Shown here piece after piece: positions 1-6,414 of a stretch of 64,000 nucleotides of DNA. The DNA comes from Microbulbifer guangxiensis (GTDB lineage Bacteria; Pseudomonadota; Gammaproteobacteria; Pseudomonadales; Cellvibrionaceae): positions 1-64,000 of the forward strand of contig NZ_JAJSAQ010000005.1 of assembly GCF_021729075.1 (NCBI RefSeq), read 5' to 3'. The notes under the pieces are model-generated. The model was not told where the DNA came from and ran no database searches. It saw nothing but the letters and a program-made list of their open reading frames with translations. The translations under genes were made by a program, and so were the position numbers. Positions within the stretch are counted from its first letter, which is position 1. Each line of letters opens with the position of its first letter.

Positions 1-69
1 AATGAGGTAGAAATCGCTTCCATCCAACCTGTACCATAACTTGTGGTATTCGCGATCCATACGATCCAT
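1..69 (-). CDS. Partial cassette gene cut by the window start
   Basis: An open minus-strand frame of 23 codons runs from an ATG at 67-69 (or a second in-frame ATG at 58-60) off the left edge without a stop. It begins MDRMDREYHKLWYR. It starts inside the last bases of an attC end, exactly where the first gene of the next integron cassette is expected. There is no clear ribosome-binding site before the first ATG. Only the N-terminus is visible, so no function can be given. Confidence 0.45.
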   Translation of the reverse strand, partial: MDRMDREYHKLWYRLDGSDFYLI

Positions 70-211
70 CTAACGCCGCCGGCAGGGGCAGCTTACCTTG
101 GGCGCGTTTTGCGCAACAATGGGAGCGGAGCGACCTGCGCAAAAGGTGCACAAGGTAAGCTGTCCCGCGGAGGGCCATAGGCCCGGAGCAAACTGCCCGG
201 CCTTGTTAAGT
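68..211 (-). other. attC recombination site 1 (long type A, 144 bp)
   Basis: Integron attC at the 3' side of the four-helix membrane protein gene. On the minus strand the left end is ACTTAAC (R'', 205-211) and the right end GTTAGAT (R', 68-74). Between them long imperfect inverted repeats can form the folded single strand that integron integrases recognise. It is nearly the same sequence as the sites at 1151, 2746 and 3129. The stop codon of the upstream gene lies inside R''. Confidence 0.85.
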
Positions 212-643
212 GTGGTCAGACATGGATCTGCACCACGTGAAATACGCCCTCGCCTTCTTCCCCACAAACATACTGCTTGAAAAGGCGACTAAGAACACAC
301 TAATCACAACCACAAGAACTAAAGCTTCATCTTTCGGCTTCAAATAGGCCATAAAAACTAGTGTCGAAAATACAGAAAAAAGCGAAAACACTCTATAAAA
401 ATGCTTATCAAGTGCCAAGTACAAAGCTGAAATCAAGAAGGTGGCAGGAATGGCAAGCTGCATCCACTCAGACCAGGATTCCGCATTGGCAACAACAAGG
501 CTTCCCCACACTAGCGCAATGACAAATTGAGCGAACTCCCAGATCACTAATATTTTCGGTTTACGAACTAGCTCTTCCGAAACGTGAGTAGCCCAAGGGT
601 AACTATCGCCACCTCTTGTAAAATTTCGGTATCGAATTTTCAT
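206..643 (-). CDS. Integron cassette: four-helix membrane protein, unknown function
   Basis: The product is 145 aa from ATG 641-643 (MKIRYRNF...); a GTG six bases upstream overlaps the attC end and is less likely. About residues 30-50, 58-78, 82-101 and 105-127 are hydrophobic, giving four probable transmembrane segments, with a charged N-terminal stretch of about 28 residues. I recognise no family. The gene fills one integron cassette: its 5' junction on the minus strand is GTTAAGT and its own attC (68-211) starts ACTTAAC, the exact reverse complement. The base composition is more AT-rich than the chromosome to the right, as is usual for captured cassettes. Confidence 0.7.
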   Translation of the reverse strand: MKIRYRNFTRGGDSYPWATHVSEELVRKPKILVIWEFAQFVIALVWGSLVVANAESWSEWMQLAIPATFLISALYLALDKHFYRVFSLFSVFSTLVFMAYLKPKDEALVLVVVISVFLVAFSSSMFVGKKARAYFTWCRSMSDHT

Positions 644-647
644 GATC

Positions 648-767
648 ACTTAACGCCCAGCGCAGGCGCAGCCAGCGCGGAGCGCCTTTTGTGTTAATGT
701 TTGAGCGCCAGCGAGTAACACAAAATGTGCGTAGCGTTGGCTGTCGCTCTGCCGCTGCTTGTTAGGC
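648..767 (-). other. attC recombination site 2 (type B, 120 bp)
   Basis: Minus-strand ends are GCCTAAC (R'', 761-767) and GTTAAGT (R', 648-654). The inner part carries the TTTTGTGTTA/AACACAAAA inverted repeat shared with the sites at 2236 and 3520. It follows the 119-aa cassette gene at 777-1136. Confidence 0.85.
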
Positions 768-776
768 TGATGGACC

Positions 777-1136
777 TCAAGACTCCGTATAGTGGTGCAT
801 GATTTCCTCAGCCTTACGTTCTGAGATCACACCCAAAAGTACATTTGCGTCTACGTAAGAAAGAAAATACTGAATTTCCAAGGAAACCCCTTCTGGGTCT
901 AGATCTCGGCTCATTTCATCTCTGACGATTTCTTCGATCTCTGAAATGATACTTTCTATTACCGATGCTTTTGACATACCTCGATTTTTAGCCGCATCTT
1001 TTGCAGCGCAAATTGCGACCTGGAGCACCTCGGCAGTATCTTTAGAGTTTTTTTCAATCACGCTGCCATAGCTATTATTCTCCATGGCAATGGTCATTTC
1101 TTCTAACCAATGTTTATTTTTTCTTGGCAACTTCAT
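777..1136 (-). CDS. Integron cassette: unknown soluble protein (119 aa)
   Basis: The protein is 119 aa, starts MKLPRKNKHW, and is acidic and mostly helical by eye, with no signal peptide or membrane segment. A region rich in Ala and Lys (about 40-55) is followed by an acidic helix (about 60-80). I recognise no family. The cassette is complete: its 5' junction is GTTAGGC and its attC (648-767) begins GCCTAAC. The ATG at 1134-1136 has only a weak purine stretch upstream, so expression may depend on transcription from elsewhere in the array. Confidence 0.65.
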   Translation of the reverse strand: MKLPRKNKHWLEEMTIAMENNSYGSVIEKNSKDTAEVLQVAICAAKDAAKNRGMSKASVIESIISEIEEIVRDEMSRDLDPEGVSLEIQYFLSYVDANVLLGVISERKAEEIMHHYTES

Positions 1137-1150
1137 TGATTCTTACTTAA

Positions 1151-1294
1151 GCCTAACGCCGCCAGCAGGGGCAGCTTACCTTGTGCGCGTTTTGCGCAAA
1201 AATGGGAGCGCAGCGACCTGCGCAAAACGTGCACAAGGTAAGCTGTCCCGCGGAGGGCCGAAGGCCCGGAGCATCCTGCCTGGCTTTGTTAACA
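1151..1294 (-). other. attC recombination site 3 (long type A, 144 bp)
   Basis: Minus-strand ends are TGTTAAC (R'', 1288-1294) and GTTAGGC (R', 1151-1157). R'' departs from the RYYYAAC consensus, but the same departure is mirrored in the 5' junction of its cassette (GTTAACA at 1852-1858), which confirms that the two ends belong together. The inner sequence is close to the other three long sites. Confidence 0.85.
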
Positions 1295-1834
1295 CTGGTA
1301 CTCTACGGACTCTCCGTTTAGCACCACCTTTTTCTCTTGAACGAGCTTATTTACCTGACCTTGAACCGCGATTTCATTGCCTTGTAGCTTCAAATGCGCC
1401 GCGATATGGTTTTTTAAAGATGATACTGTCTTTGGCCGCTTGTCTTTCGGAGACTTAGTAAGAGAGCTCAACAATTTTTGTGTGGAAGCTGCTACGGTAA
1501 CCTGCTTGATGTGCTTACAAGTTCTACCGTTTGATTTCAAATGTGAAATCAAGGGCGCGAAGCCATTATCATTTGTGATGACTTCGAACGTTACATTCTT
1601 TTCGGCTTCACGATCGTACTTACCTAAGTAGTAAGCAAGATGAAAATCTAGATTGTTTGCCTGTGTGGCCTTTATTTGTACAACAATAAGGTTGATCGGG
1701 GAATCATACTTTGATGCGCCAAAATCTAGCTTTGGTTGCTTTGCGCCAAGAAACACGATGACTCTTTCATATTGTGAAAGATCTATTTTCTCCATGCCAC
1801 CGACATTTTCATAGTCGATAAATGCCCACTTCAT
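1289..1834 (-). CDS. Integron cassette: PIN-like domain protein, candidate ribonuclease
   Basis: The product is 181 aa from ATG 1832-1834, preceded by AAGGAG at good spacing; the longer frame to 1864 runs into attC and is unlikely. Residues 1-115 look like a NYN/PIN-type nuclease fold: MKWAFIDYENVG at the N-terminus (Asp7, Glu9, Asn10), NNLDFHLAYYLG in the middle, and VITNDNGFAPLISHLK toward the end, all in the order seen in PIN-like proteins with clustered acidic metal ligands. The C-terminal 65 residues are Lys-rich and may form a small nucleic-acid-binding domain. Known PIN proteins cut RNA, often as toxins, but no antitoxin gene is visible in the cassette. The function is inferred from motifs only. 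Confidence 0.75.
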   Translation of the reverse strand: MKWAFIDYENVGGMEKIDLSQYERVIVFLGAKQPKLDFGASKYDSPINLIVVQIKATQANNLDFHLAYYLGKYDREAEKNVTFEVITNDNGFAPLISHLKSNGRTCKHIKQVTVAASTQKLLSSLTKSPKDKRPKTVSSLKNHIAAHLKLQGNEIAVQGQVNKLVQEKKVVLNGESVEYQC

Positions 1835-1851
1835 TGTGGAACTCCTTGTTG

Positions 1852-1924
1852 TGTTAACGCCCAAAGCAGCGGCGCGCGTTAGCGCGTCCAGCCCGCAGGG
1901 CGATGCTGCCTTTGTTTGTTATGT
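1852..1924 (-). other. attC recombination site 4 (short, 73 bp)
   Basis: Minus-strand ends are ACATAAC (R'', 1918-1924) and GTTAACA (R', 1852-1858). It is half the length of the others and has a GC-rich centre with short inverted repeats, unlike types A and B, so this cassette probably came from a different source array. Confidence 0.75.
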
Positions 1925-1927
1925 GAT

Positions 1928-2233
1928 TTAGCACTCAGCCACCTTTAGTTTGTTGGCTGCAACTTTGAGCTGTTCTTTGGTGAGGCCGATGATAGTTTGA
2001 AAATCTTTATCGTCCAAACCAAATCCTAGATTGTGAGCATTTAGCGCATTGATAATGCCGCTAAGTTCTTGTGACGTAAGCATATTTGGTGAAACTTGTT
2101 GTATGACTGCGTAAAGTTTATTAGCCACTGCATTTTCAATAGGATTAACCACAACAATATCGCCAGCATCCTCTAGCTCTTTTATTGCCTTGACTAGAAC
2201 CTCCTTAAGCACGGGTTCACTCATACGTTTCAT
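1928..2233 (-). CDS. Integron cassette: unknown soluble protein (101 aa)
   Basis: The frame encodes 101 aa from ATG 2231-2233, or 98 aa from ATG 2222-2224; neither has a strong ribosome-binding site. The protein is mainly helical (VLKEVLVKAIKELEDAG near the start, LTKEQLKVAANKLK near the end) with no export signal. I recognise no family. Its cassette has 5' junction GTTATGT and attC start ACATAAC, a perfect match. Confidence 0.6.
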   Translation of the reverse strand: MKRMSEPVLKEVLVKAIKELEDAGDIVVVNPIENAVANKLYAVIQQVSPNMLTSQELSGIINALNAHNLGFGLDDKDFQTIIGLTKEQLKVAANKLKVAEC

Positions 2234-2235
2234 TC

Positions 2236-2358
2236 ACATAACGCCTGAATAAGGCGCGCCACGCGAGCGCGCACACTTTTGTGTTAATTTGCGAGCCCCG
2301 CGAGCAACACAAAAGTGAAGCAAAGCGTAAGGCGTCGTCCTTCATTCACTGGTTAGGC
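2236..2358 (-). other. attC recombination site 5 (type B, 123 bp)
   Basis: Minus-strand ends are GCCTAAC (R'', 2352-2358) and GTTATGT (R', 2236-2242). It carries the ACTTTTGTGTTA / AACACAAAAGT inner inverted repeat of the type B sites. It follows the TonB-like cassette gene. Confidence 0.85.
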
Positions 2359-2739
2359 TCATTTTTGGATCTTGTAGGTAAACGTTTTTTCAAGCCCTTT
2401 AACCTGGCCCGAATATTGGTACTTTTTTAGCACTCCAATTGCCGCCTCTCCAAAGCCAGATTCCGGATACGACTCAAGCACACGATGGTTTAATGTACAT
2501 CCATCACTATCCGTATCAAATCTCACTTTGGCATGCCCCTCAATTCCTCTTTTCAGTAGCTCTACTGGATAATTGAGGTCTTTTTTAAAATGGTAACAAA
2601 CCCCATCCTCTTGGCAGTGAGGCGGATTAAGTATGCGCTTGGAACAAAAATCACTTTCTGTAGAGATAATCGATACCACGCTATCCGCGAAGACAAGCTG
2701 TGACAAGGTGCAGACGATTATCAAACATGGCAATTTCAT
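2359..2739 (-). CDS. Integron cassette: secreted TonB C-terminal-like protein
   Basis: The protein has 126 aa with a signal peptide (about residues 1-18, MKLPCLIIVCTLSQLVFA). The second half, from YPVELLKRGIEGHAKVRF to GEAAIGVLKKYQY, follows the pattern of the TonB C-terminal fold: a Tyr-Pro start, an Ile-Glu-Gly turn, a beta strand, then the conserved pattern before the last helix. Unlike true TonB there is no membrane anchor and no Pro-rich spacer, and there are five cysteines in the mature part. It is probably a free periplasmic module rather than an energy transducer. Cassette ends GTTAGGC and GCCTAAC agree. Confidence 0.7.
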   Translation of the reverse strand: MKLPCLIIVCTLSQLVFADSVVSIISTESDFCSKRILNPPHCQEDGVCYHFKKDLNYPVELLKRGIEGHAKVRFDTDSDGCTLNHRVLESYPESGFGEAAIGVLKKYQYSGQVKGLEKTFTYKIQK

Positions 2740-2745
2740 TGATGA

Positions 2746-2889
2746 GCCTAACGCCCACAGCAGGGGCGGCTTACCTTATGCGCGTTTTGCGCGAAAATGG
2801 GAGCGAAGCGACCGCGCAACACGTGCATAAGGTAAGCCGTCCCGCGGAGGCCCGAAGGGCCGAAGCTTCACTGCCTGTGATTGTTAAGT
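2746..2889 (-). other. attC recombination site 6 (long type A, 144 bp)
   Basis: Minus-strand ends are ACTTAAC (R'', 2883-2889) and GTTAGGC (R', 2746-2752). Its inner repeats (CTTACCTTATGCGCG against CGTGCATAAGGTAAG) match the other long sites with paired, compensating changes: CTTATGCG here replaces CTTGTGCG and is matched on the other arm. Confidence 0.85.
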
Positions 2890-2904
2890 TTTGGCCGCCC
2901 TGAC

Positions 2905-3066
2905 TCACTTGATGGTTGCCAATATAGCCAAGACTACAAAGGACAAAACCACCAAGAGTATGGCGAGCATAGTAATTTGCATTGGAGAAATAGCCGTGAA
3001 GATGATTGCACAAAGCCAGGCTATTCCAATAACTAAAACTGATGCTCCGAATACCTTCTTATTCAT
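2905..3066 (-). CDS. Integron cassette: 53-aa two-helix membrane protein
   Basis: A short gene from ATG 3064-3066 to TGA 2905-2907, preceded by AGGGA at 8 bases. It encodes MNKKVFGASVLVIG... and ends in ATIK. Residues about 5-25 and 31-50 are hydrophobic, so it should be a hairpin of two transmembrane helices. It is the only credible reading frame in the space between attC sites 6 and 7, and the cassette ends (GTTAAGT, ACTTAAC) agree. A longer frame at 2771-3013 runs mostly through attC and is not credible. No family is recognised. Confidence 0.65.
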   Translation of the reverse strand: MNKKVFGASVLVIGIAWLCAIIFTAISPMQITMLAILLVVLSFVVLAILATIK

Positions 3067-3128
3067 ATGAAATTTCCCTATTCACTTTTTCCGAGCAGTT
3101 GAACGAAAGCTTCTCAGGACACTAAGAA

Positions 3129-3272
3129 ACTTAACGCCGCCGGCAGGGGCAGCTTACCTTGTGCGCGTTTTGCGCAATAATGGGAGCGCAGCGACCTGCG
3201 CAAAACGTGCACAAGGTAAGCTGTCCCGCGGAGGGCCGTAGGCCCGGAGCAAATTGCCCGGCCTTGTTAAGT
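3129..3272 (-). other. attC recombination site 7 (long type A, 144 bp)
   Basis: Minus-strand ends are ACTTAAC (R'', 3266-3272) and GTTAAGT (R', 3129-3135). It differs from site 1 at only a handful of positions by eye. The stop codon of the following gene (3267-3269) lies within R''. Confidence 0.85.
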
Positions 3273-3506
3273 GATGCGGGTCCACTTCTTGAAGTCAAAA
3301 ACTGATCCTTCTGTGAGGACTTTTTCGACTGCCTTTTCAAACATTTCAGTGCATCCCTCGCTCGAAGATTCCCATGGGCCAACTAATTCCAGCTCTGCCA
3401 CAATACCGCGAGCATCAACGGCTCGTCCTGCTTCAAGCTGACACTCTTCGAGAAGGTATTCAGCCATTGCCAAGTACGCTTGCTTTATAGTTATCAACTT
3501 TTCCAT
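3267..3506 (-). CDS. Integron cassette: unknown small acidic protein (79 aa)
   Basis: The start is most likely ATG 3504-3506 (MEKLITIKQAYLAMAEYLL); a GTG at 3519-3521 overlaps the attC end. The protein is acidic and helical at its N-terminus, with the segment KQAYLAMAEYLLEE resembling the start of some contact-dependent inhibition immunity proteins. The likeness is short and I give it little weight. Cassette ends GTTAAGT and ACTTAAC agree. Confidence 0.6.
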   Translation of the reverse strand: MEKLITIKQAYLAMAEYLLEECQLEAGRAVDARGIVAELELVGPWESSSEGCTEMFEKAVEKVLTEGSVFDFKKWTRIT

Positions 3507-3519
3507 ATTCGAGGTGTTC

Positions 3520-3641
3520 ACTTAACGCCCGCGTAAGGCGCACCAAGCGGCGCGCCGCTTTTGTGTTTTAATTGTGAGCGCAGCGAGCAACACAAAAGCG
3601 AAGCAGAGCTTAAGGTGTCGCTCTTCACGCGCTTGTTATGC
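3520..3641 (-). other. attC recombination site 8 (type B, 122 bp)
   Basis: Minus-strand ends are GCATAAC (R'', 3635-3641) and GTTAAGT (R', 3520-3526). It belongs to the cassette nearest the array's start and has the TTTTGTGTTT / AACACAAAA inner repeat of type B. Confidence 0.85.
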
Positions 3642-3645
3642 TTTG

Positions 3646-3960
3646 TTACTGGTCTATGGGCTTATCATTTGGCTTAACAGCATCCAAATCTGTCTCTGGA
3701 AGACTGTGGCCATCTTTGCAGTTACTTCCCTTACAATCTGTACATCCCCACCCACCGGGTACTTCAACCCCATCTTTATCTGCATCACAACAGGAGCCTT
3801 CCGTATCATAGCGACCCTTTTTCCCCTTATTTGGGCCTTCAGTTACGGTACACATCTTCCCAGTGTTGTCGGTGCCCGGTTTCGAATCAGCACAACCAAC
3901 TATGCTTAACATCAATATACATATAAAAGCTGAGACAACATTTACTTTTTTGGGGTACAT
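3646..3960 (-). CDS. First integron cassette: cysteine-rich lipoprotein
   Basis: The product is 104 aa from ATG 3958-3960, with GAGGAGA just upstream; a frame open to 3990 crosses the cassette junction and is unlikely. A signal peptide ends in LSIVGC, a lipobox, so the protein should be anchored to a membrane by its lipidated Cys. The mature part has further cysteines in a Gly/Lys/Asp-rich stretch (KMCTVTEG, GSCCDADKDG, WGCTDCKGSNC). The DADKDG segment resembles a calcium-binding loop. I know no function. This is the cassette closest to the expected attI, the position usually best expressed. Confidence 0.75.
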   Translation of the reverse strand: MYPKKVNVVSAFICILMLSIVGCADSKPGTDNTGKMCTVTEGPNKGKKGRYDTEGSCCDADKDGVEVPGGWGCTDCKGSNCKDGHSLPETDLDAVKPNDKPIDQ

Positions 3961-3986
3961 ATCAATCTCCTCTTTGTGGTTAAAAA

Positions 3987-3993
3987 GCATAAC
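3987..3993 (-). other. Boundary of the cassette array, attI-like junction
   Basis: On the minus strand the sequence reads GTTATGC, the reverse complement of the R'' end (GCATAAC) of the first cassette's attC, so this is where that cassette was joined. No attC-like structure lies to the right. The next 91 bases (3994-4084) hold two short inverted repeats, GTGGTCA/TGACCAC (4010-4027) and GGCCAC/GTGGCC near 4063, that could belong to an attI or a promoter. No integrase gene is present in the following kilobases. Confidence 0.6.
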
Positions 3994-4084
3994 AGTTTAT
4001 TCTTATGCGTGGTCATATCTGACCACGTTCCTAGATCTAACCAAGAATATCCACATATGGCCACGGGTGGCCACATCTGGCTAC

Positions 4085-4486
4085 TCACAACTCAAAAGTG
4101 GCGTCTACATCTTCACAGGCGTCAATCAGCCCTTCAACAATTCGATGATTGAGGCCGAGCGTAGCGACGAGTTCTCGCGTGGCGACCCATGCCCGGCCCT
4201 TTTGACTCCAGCGGGCACCAGCCTGTTTGAGCAGACGCTGCATCGCGTGTTCTTCTGCGCCAACGGAGAGAGCCACGGGCTCCGCCCGTTGGTAGGCCTG
4301 TAACCCTGCGTGTGAGACTCCCGGTGCGGGCTTTTCACGCTCGTCCACGATCAGTTCGACCGTGGTAAGCACTTTCTTTCCACACGGGGAGTTGCGGTAA
4401 CGCACGGCGCACAGCCGTTTGCCAAAGCGCCGCTCGAAGCGGCGCGCGCCTTTGTGGCCAGGCCGCATGGTTTTGATCACTTGCAT
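4085..4486 (-). CDS. Unknown protein beside the integron array
   Basis: The product is 133 aa from ATG 4484-4486, preceded by a strong GGAGGGGG ribosome-binding site. It is basic at the N-terminus (MQVIKTMRPGHKGARRFERRFGKRLCAVRYR), with TTVELIVDE in the middle and ARWSQKGRAWVATRELVATLGL toward the end. From memory, proteins of this layout are found as hypotheticals in genomic islands near recombinases; I cannot confirm this here and know of no function. It reads toward the cassettes, so a promoter serving it could also feed the first cassette. It sits where the integron integrase would be expected but has none of the tyrosine recombinase residues. Confidence 0.7.
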   Translation of the reverse strand: MQVIKTMRPGHKGARRFERRFGKRLCAVRYRNSPCGKKVLTTVELIVDEREKPAPGVSHAGLQAYQRAEPVALSVGAEEHAMQRLLKQAGARWSQKGRAWVATRELVATLGLNHRIVEGLIDACEDVDATFEL

Positions 4487-4526
4487 AGCCCCCTCCCTGG
4501 GTCAGTGATTGGGTTTTGCCTGCAGG

Positions 4527-5990
4527 TCAGAGACCCAGCTCGCTCCACATTTCGTCAACTTTTCTCACCACATCCGAATCCCGTTCGATAGGGCGGCCCC
4601 ACTCACGGTCAGTTTCCCCCGGCCATTTGTTGGTGGCATCAAAGCCGATCTTGGAGCCGAGGCCGGAGACCGGTGAGGCAAAATCCAAATAGTCGATAGG
4701 CGTGTTTTCCACCATTACCGTGTCCCGCGCAGGATCCATGCGTGTGGTCATGGCCCAGATCACGTCCTTCCAGTCGCGGGTATTCACATCGTCGTCAGTG
4801 ACAATCACGAACTTGGTGTACATGAACTGGCGCAGGAAGGACCAGACCCCCATCATCACCCGCTTGGCATGGCCCGGATATTGTTTCTTCATGCTGACGA
4901 CCGCCAGGCGGTACGAGCAGCCCTCGGGGGGCAGATAGAAGTCGACGATCTCCGGAAACTGTTTTTTCAGGATCGGTACGAATACCTCGTTCAGGGCCTC
5001 GCCGAGCACGGCGGGCTCATCAGGTGGGCGGCCGGTATAGGTGCTGTGGTAGATGGGGTCTTTACGATGCGTGATCTTCTCCACGGTGAACACTGGGAAG
5101 CGGTCTACCTCGTTGTAGTAGCCGGTATGGTCGCCGTAGGGGCCTTCGTCGGCCATGTCGTCCGGGTGGATAAAGCCCTCGAGGACATATTCTGCGCTCG
5201 CTGGCACTTGCAGGTCGCTCAGCGTGGCTTCCGCCACTTCGGTTTTGTCGCCCCGGAGCAGGCCGGCAAAAGCATATTCTGACAAGGTGTCCGGCACCGG
5301 TGTAACCGCACCGAGGATCGTCGCCGGATCGGCGCCCAGTGCCACGGCGACCGGGTAAGGCTTGCCGGGATTGCGCTGGCACCACTCGCGGAAATCCAGG
5401 GCACCGCCACGGTGGGATAGCCAGCGCATGATCAGGCGATTCCGTCCAATCAGCTGCATGCGGTAGATGCCGAGATTCTGGCGCTTCTTCTCCGGCCCAC
5501 GGGTAATGACCAGGGGCCAGGTGACCAGCGGTGCGGCGTCGCCGGGCCAGCAGGTCTGTATCGGCAGCCGGTTGAGGTCCACCTGCTCACCGGTCAGTTC
5601 GACCTGCTGGCAGGGGGCCTTTTTCACCACTTTCGGGCCCATGTTCAGGACCTGCTTGAACACCGGCAGCTTCTCCCAGGCATCCTTCAGGCTTTCCGGA
5701 GGCTGCGGCTCCTTGAGGAAGGCCAGCAGCTCACCCACCTCGCGCAACTCGGAGACGGATTCCCGCCCCATCCCCAGGGCGACCCGCTCCGGGGTTCCGA
5801 ACAGGTTGGCGAGTACCGGGGTGTCGAAGCCGACAGGATTCTCGAACAGCAGTGCCGGTCCGCCGGCACGCAGTACCCGATCGGCGATTTCTGTCATCTC
5901 GAGGTTGGGGTCAACCGGGTGTTGGATACGCTTCAGCAGGCTGCGTTTTTCCAGCAGCTTGATAAAGTCGCGCAGGTCTTTGTATTTCAT
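4527..5990 (-). CDS. ubiD: UbiD, 3-polyprenyl-4-hydroxybenzoate decarboxylase
   Basis: The protein has 487 aa, close to the E. coli enzyme (497 aa), and matches it throughout: [15 protein letters not shown] at the start, [60 protein letters not shown] and, near the end, [10 protein letters not shown]. UbiD removes the carboxyl group from the prenylated ring in ubiquinone synthesis, using prenylated FMN made by UbiX, which is not in this window. The start MKYKDL matches the family. It stands alone on the minus strand between the unknown gene at 4085 and the RRM gene. Confidence 0.97.
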   Translation of the reverse strand: MKYKDLRDFIKLLEKRSLLKRIQHPVDPNLEMTEIADRVLRAGGPALLFENPVGFDTPVLANLFGTPERVALGMGRESVSELREVGELLAFLKEPQPPESLKDAWEKLPVFKQVLNMGPKVVKKAPCQQVELTGEQVDLNRLPIQTCWPGDAAPLVTWPLVITRGPEKKRQNLGIYRMQLIGRNRLIMRWLSHRGGALDFREWCQRNPGKPYPVAVALGADPATILGAVTPVPDTLSEYAFAGLLRGDKTEVAEATLSDLQVPASAEYVLEGFIHPDDMADEGPYGDHTGYYNEVDRFPVFTVEKITHRKDPIYHSTYTGRPPDEPAVLGEALNEVFVPILKKQFPEIVDFYLPPEGCSYRLAVVSMKKQYPGHAKRVMMGVWSFLRQFMYTKFVIVTDDDVNTRDWKDVIWAMTTRMDPARDTVMVENTPIDYLDFASPVSGLGSKIGFDATNKWPGETDREWGRPIERDSDVVRKVDEMWSELGL

Positions 5991-6097
5991 CTTGCTCCTG
6001 ACCGCAGAAATGCGTTCTGCGCAGTGTAAATGAGTCAGGACAAAATGGGGAATGGCAGCCCGGGATAGCGGGTTGCGGAGGAGAGAGGGTTGAGGGA

Positions 6098-6117
6098 CCC
6101 GCAGCGGATGCTGCGGG
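6098..6117 (-). terminator. Stem-loop after the RRM gene, weak terminator candidate
   Basis: A perfect 8-bp stem CCCGCAGC/GCTGCGGG with a 4-base loop lies 28 bases past the RRM gene's stop codon. No T-run follows on the minus strand, so intrinsic termination is doubtful; it may instead stabilise the transcript end. Confidence 0.35.
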
Positions 6118-6144
6118 CCACCGAACGCTTAAGCTGGAATCAGC

Positions 6145-6414
6145 TTAGAAGCGCGGACGACGCGGACGGTCTTCACGCGGCTTGGCTTCGTTAACACGAA
6201 TGTTACGGCCAGACATCGGCTGATCATTCATTTCTTCGATCGCCTTGCGCGCTTCATCGTCGTTCGGCATTTCAACGAAACCGAAACCTTTAGAGCGGCC
6301 AGTCTCCCGGTCGGTGATAACAGTCGCGCGAGAGATTTCTCCGAAGGCACCAAATGCTTCCTGCAGGTCGTCAGAGGTTACCGCGTAGGCCAGATTTCCA
6401 ATATAGATATTCAC
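6145..6414 (-). CDS. RRM-domain RNA-binding protein
   Basis: The protein has 89 aa and is a single RNA recognition motif: RNP2 is IYIGNL (residues 3-8) and RNP1 is KGFGFVEM (42-49). A short Arg/Pro-rich tail (EDRPRRPRF) follows. Small bacterial RRM proteins of this kind bind single-stranded RNA and in several bacteria respond to cold; the role here is not shown by the sequence. The 284 bases upstream to rho could hold a long leader, as cold-responsive genes often have. Confidence 0.9.
   Translation of the reverse strand: MNIYIGNLAYAVTSDDLQEAFGAFGEISRATVITDRETGRSKGFGFVEMPNDDEARKAIEEMNDQPMSGRNIRVNEAKPREDRPRRPRF

Noticed and set aside
98-280. Open frames running through the long attC sites (also 70-267, 2700-2903, 2771-3013, 3131-3382)
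   Set aside because: They owe their length to the repeated attC sequence, which translates to the same peptide each time, and they overlap the real cassette genes.
68-3272. Four near-identical 144-bp repeats considered as a CRISPR array
   Set aside because: They are about 0.4-1.6 kb apart with genes between, have internal folding and RYYYAAC/GTTRRRY ends, and no cas gene is present; they are attC sites.
4126-4338. Frames opposite or inside the unknown gene at 4085-4486 and in 3863-4303
   Set aside because: They lack ribosome-binding sites and are shadows of a gene with a strong start signal.
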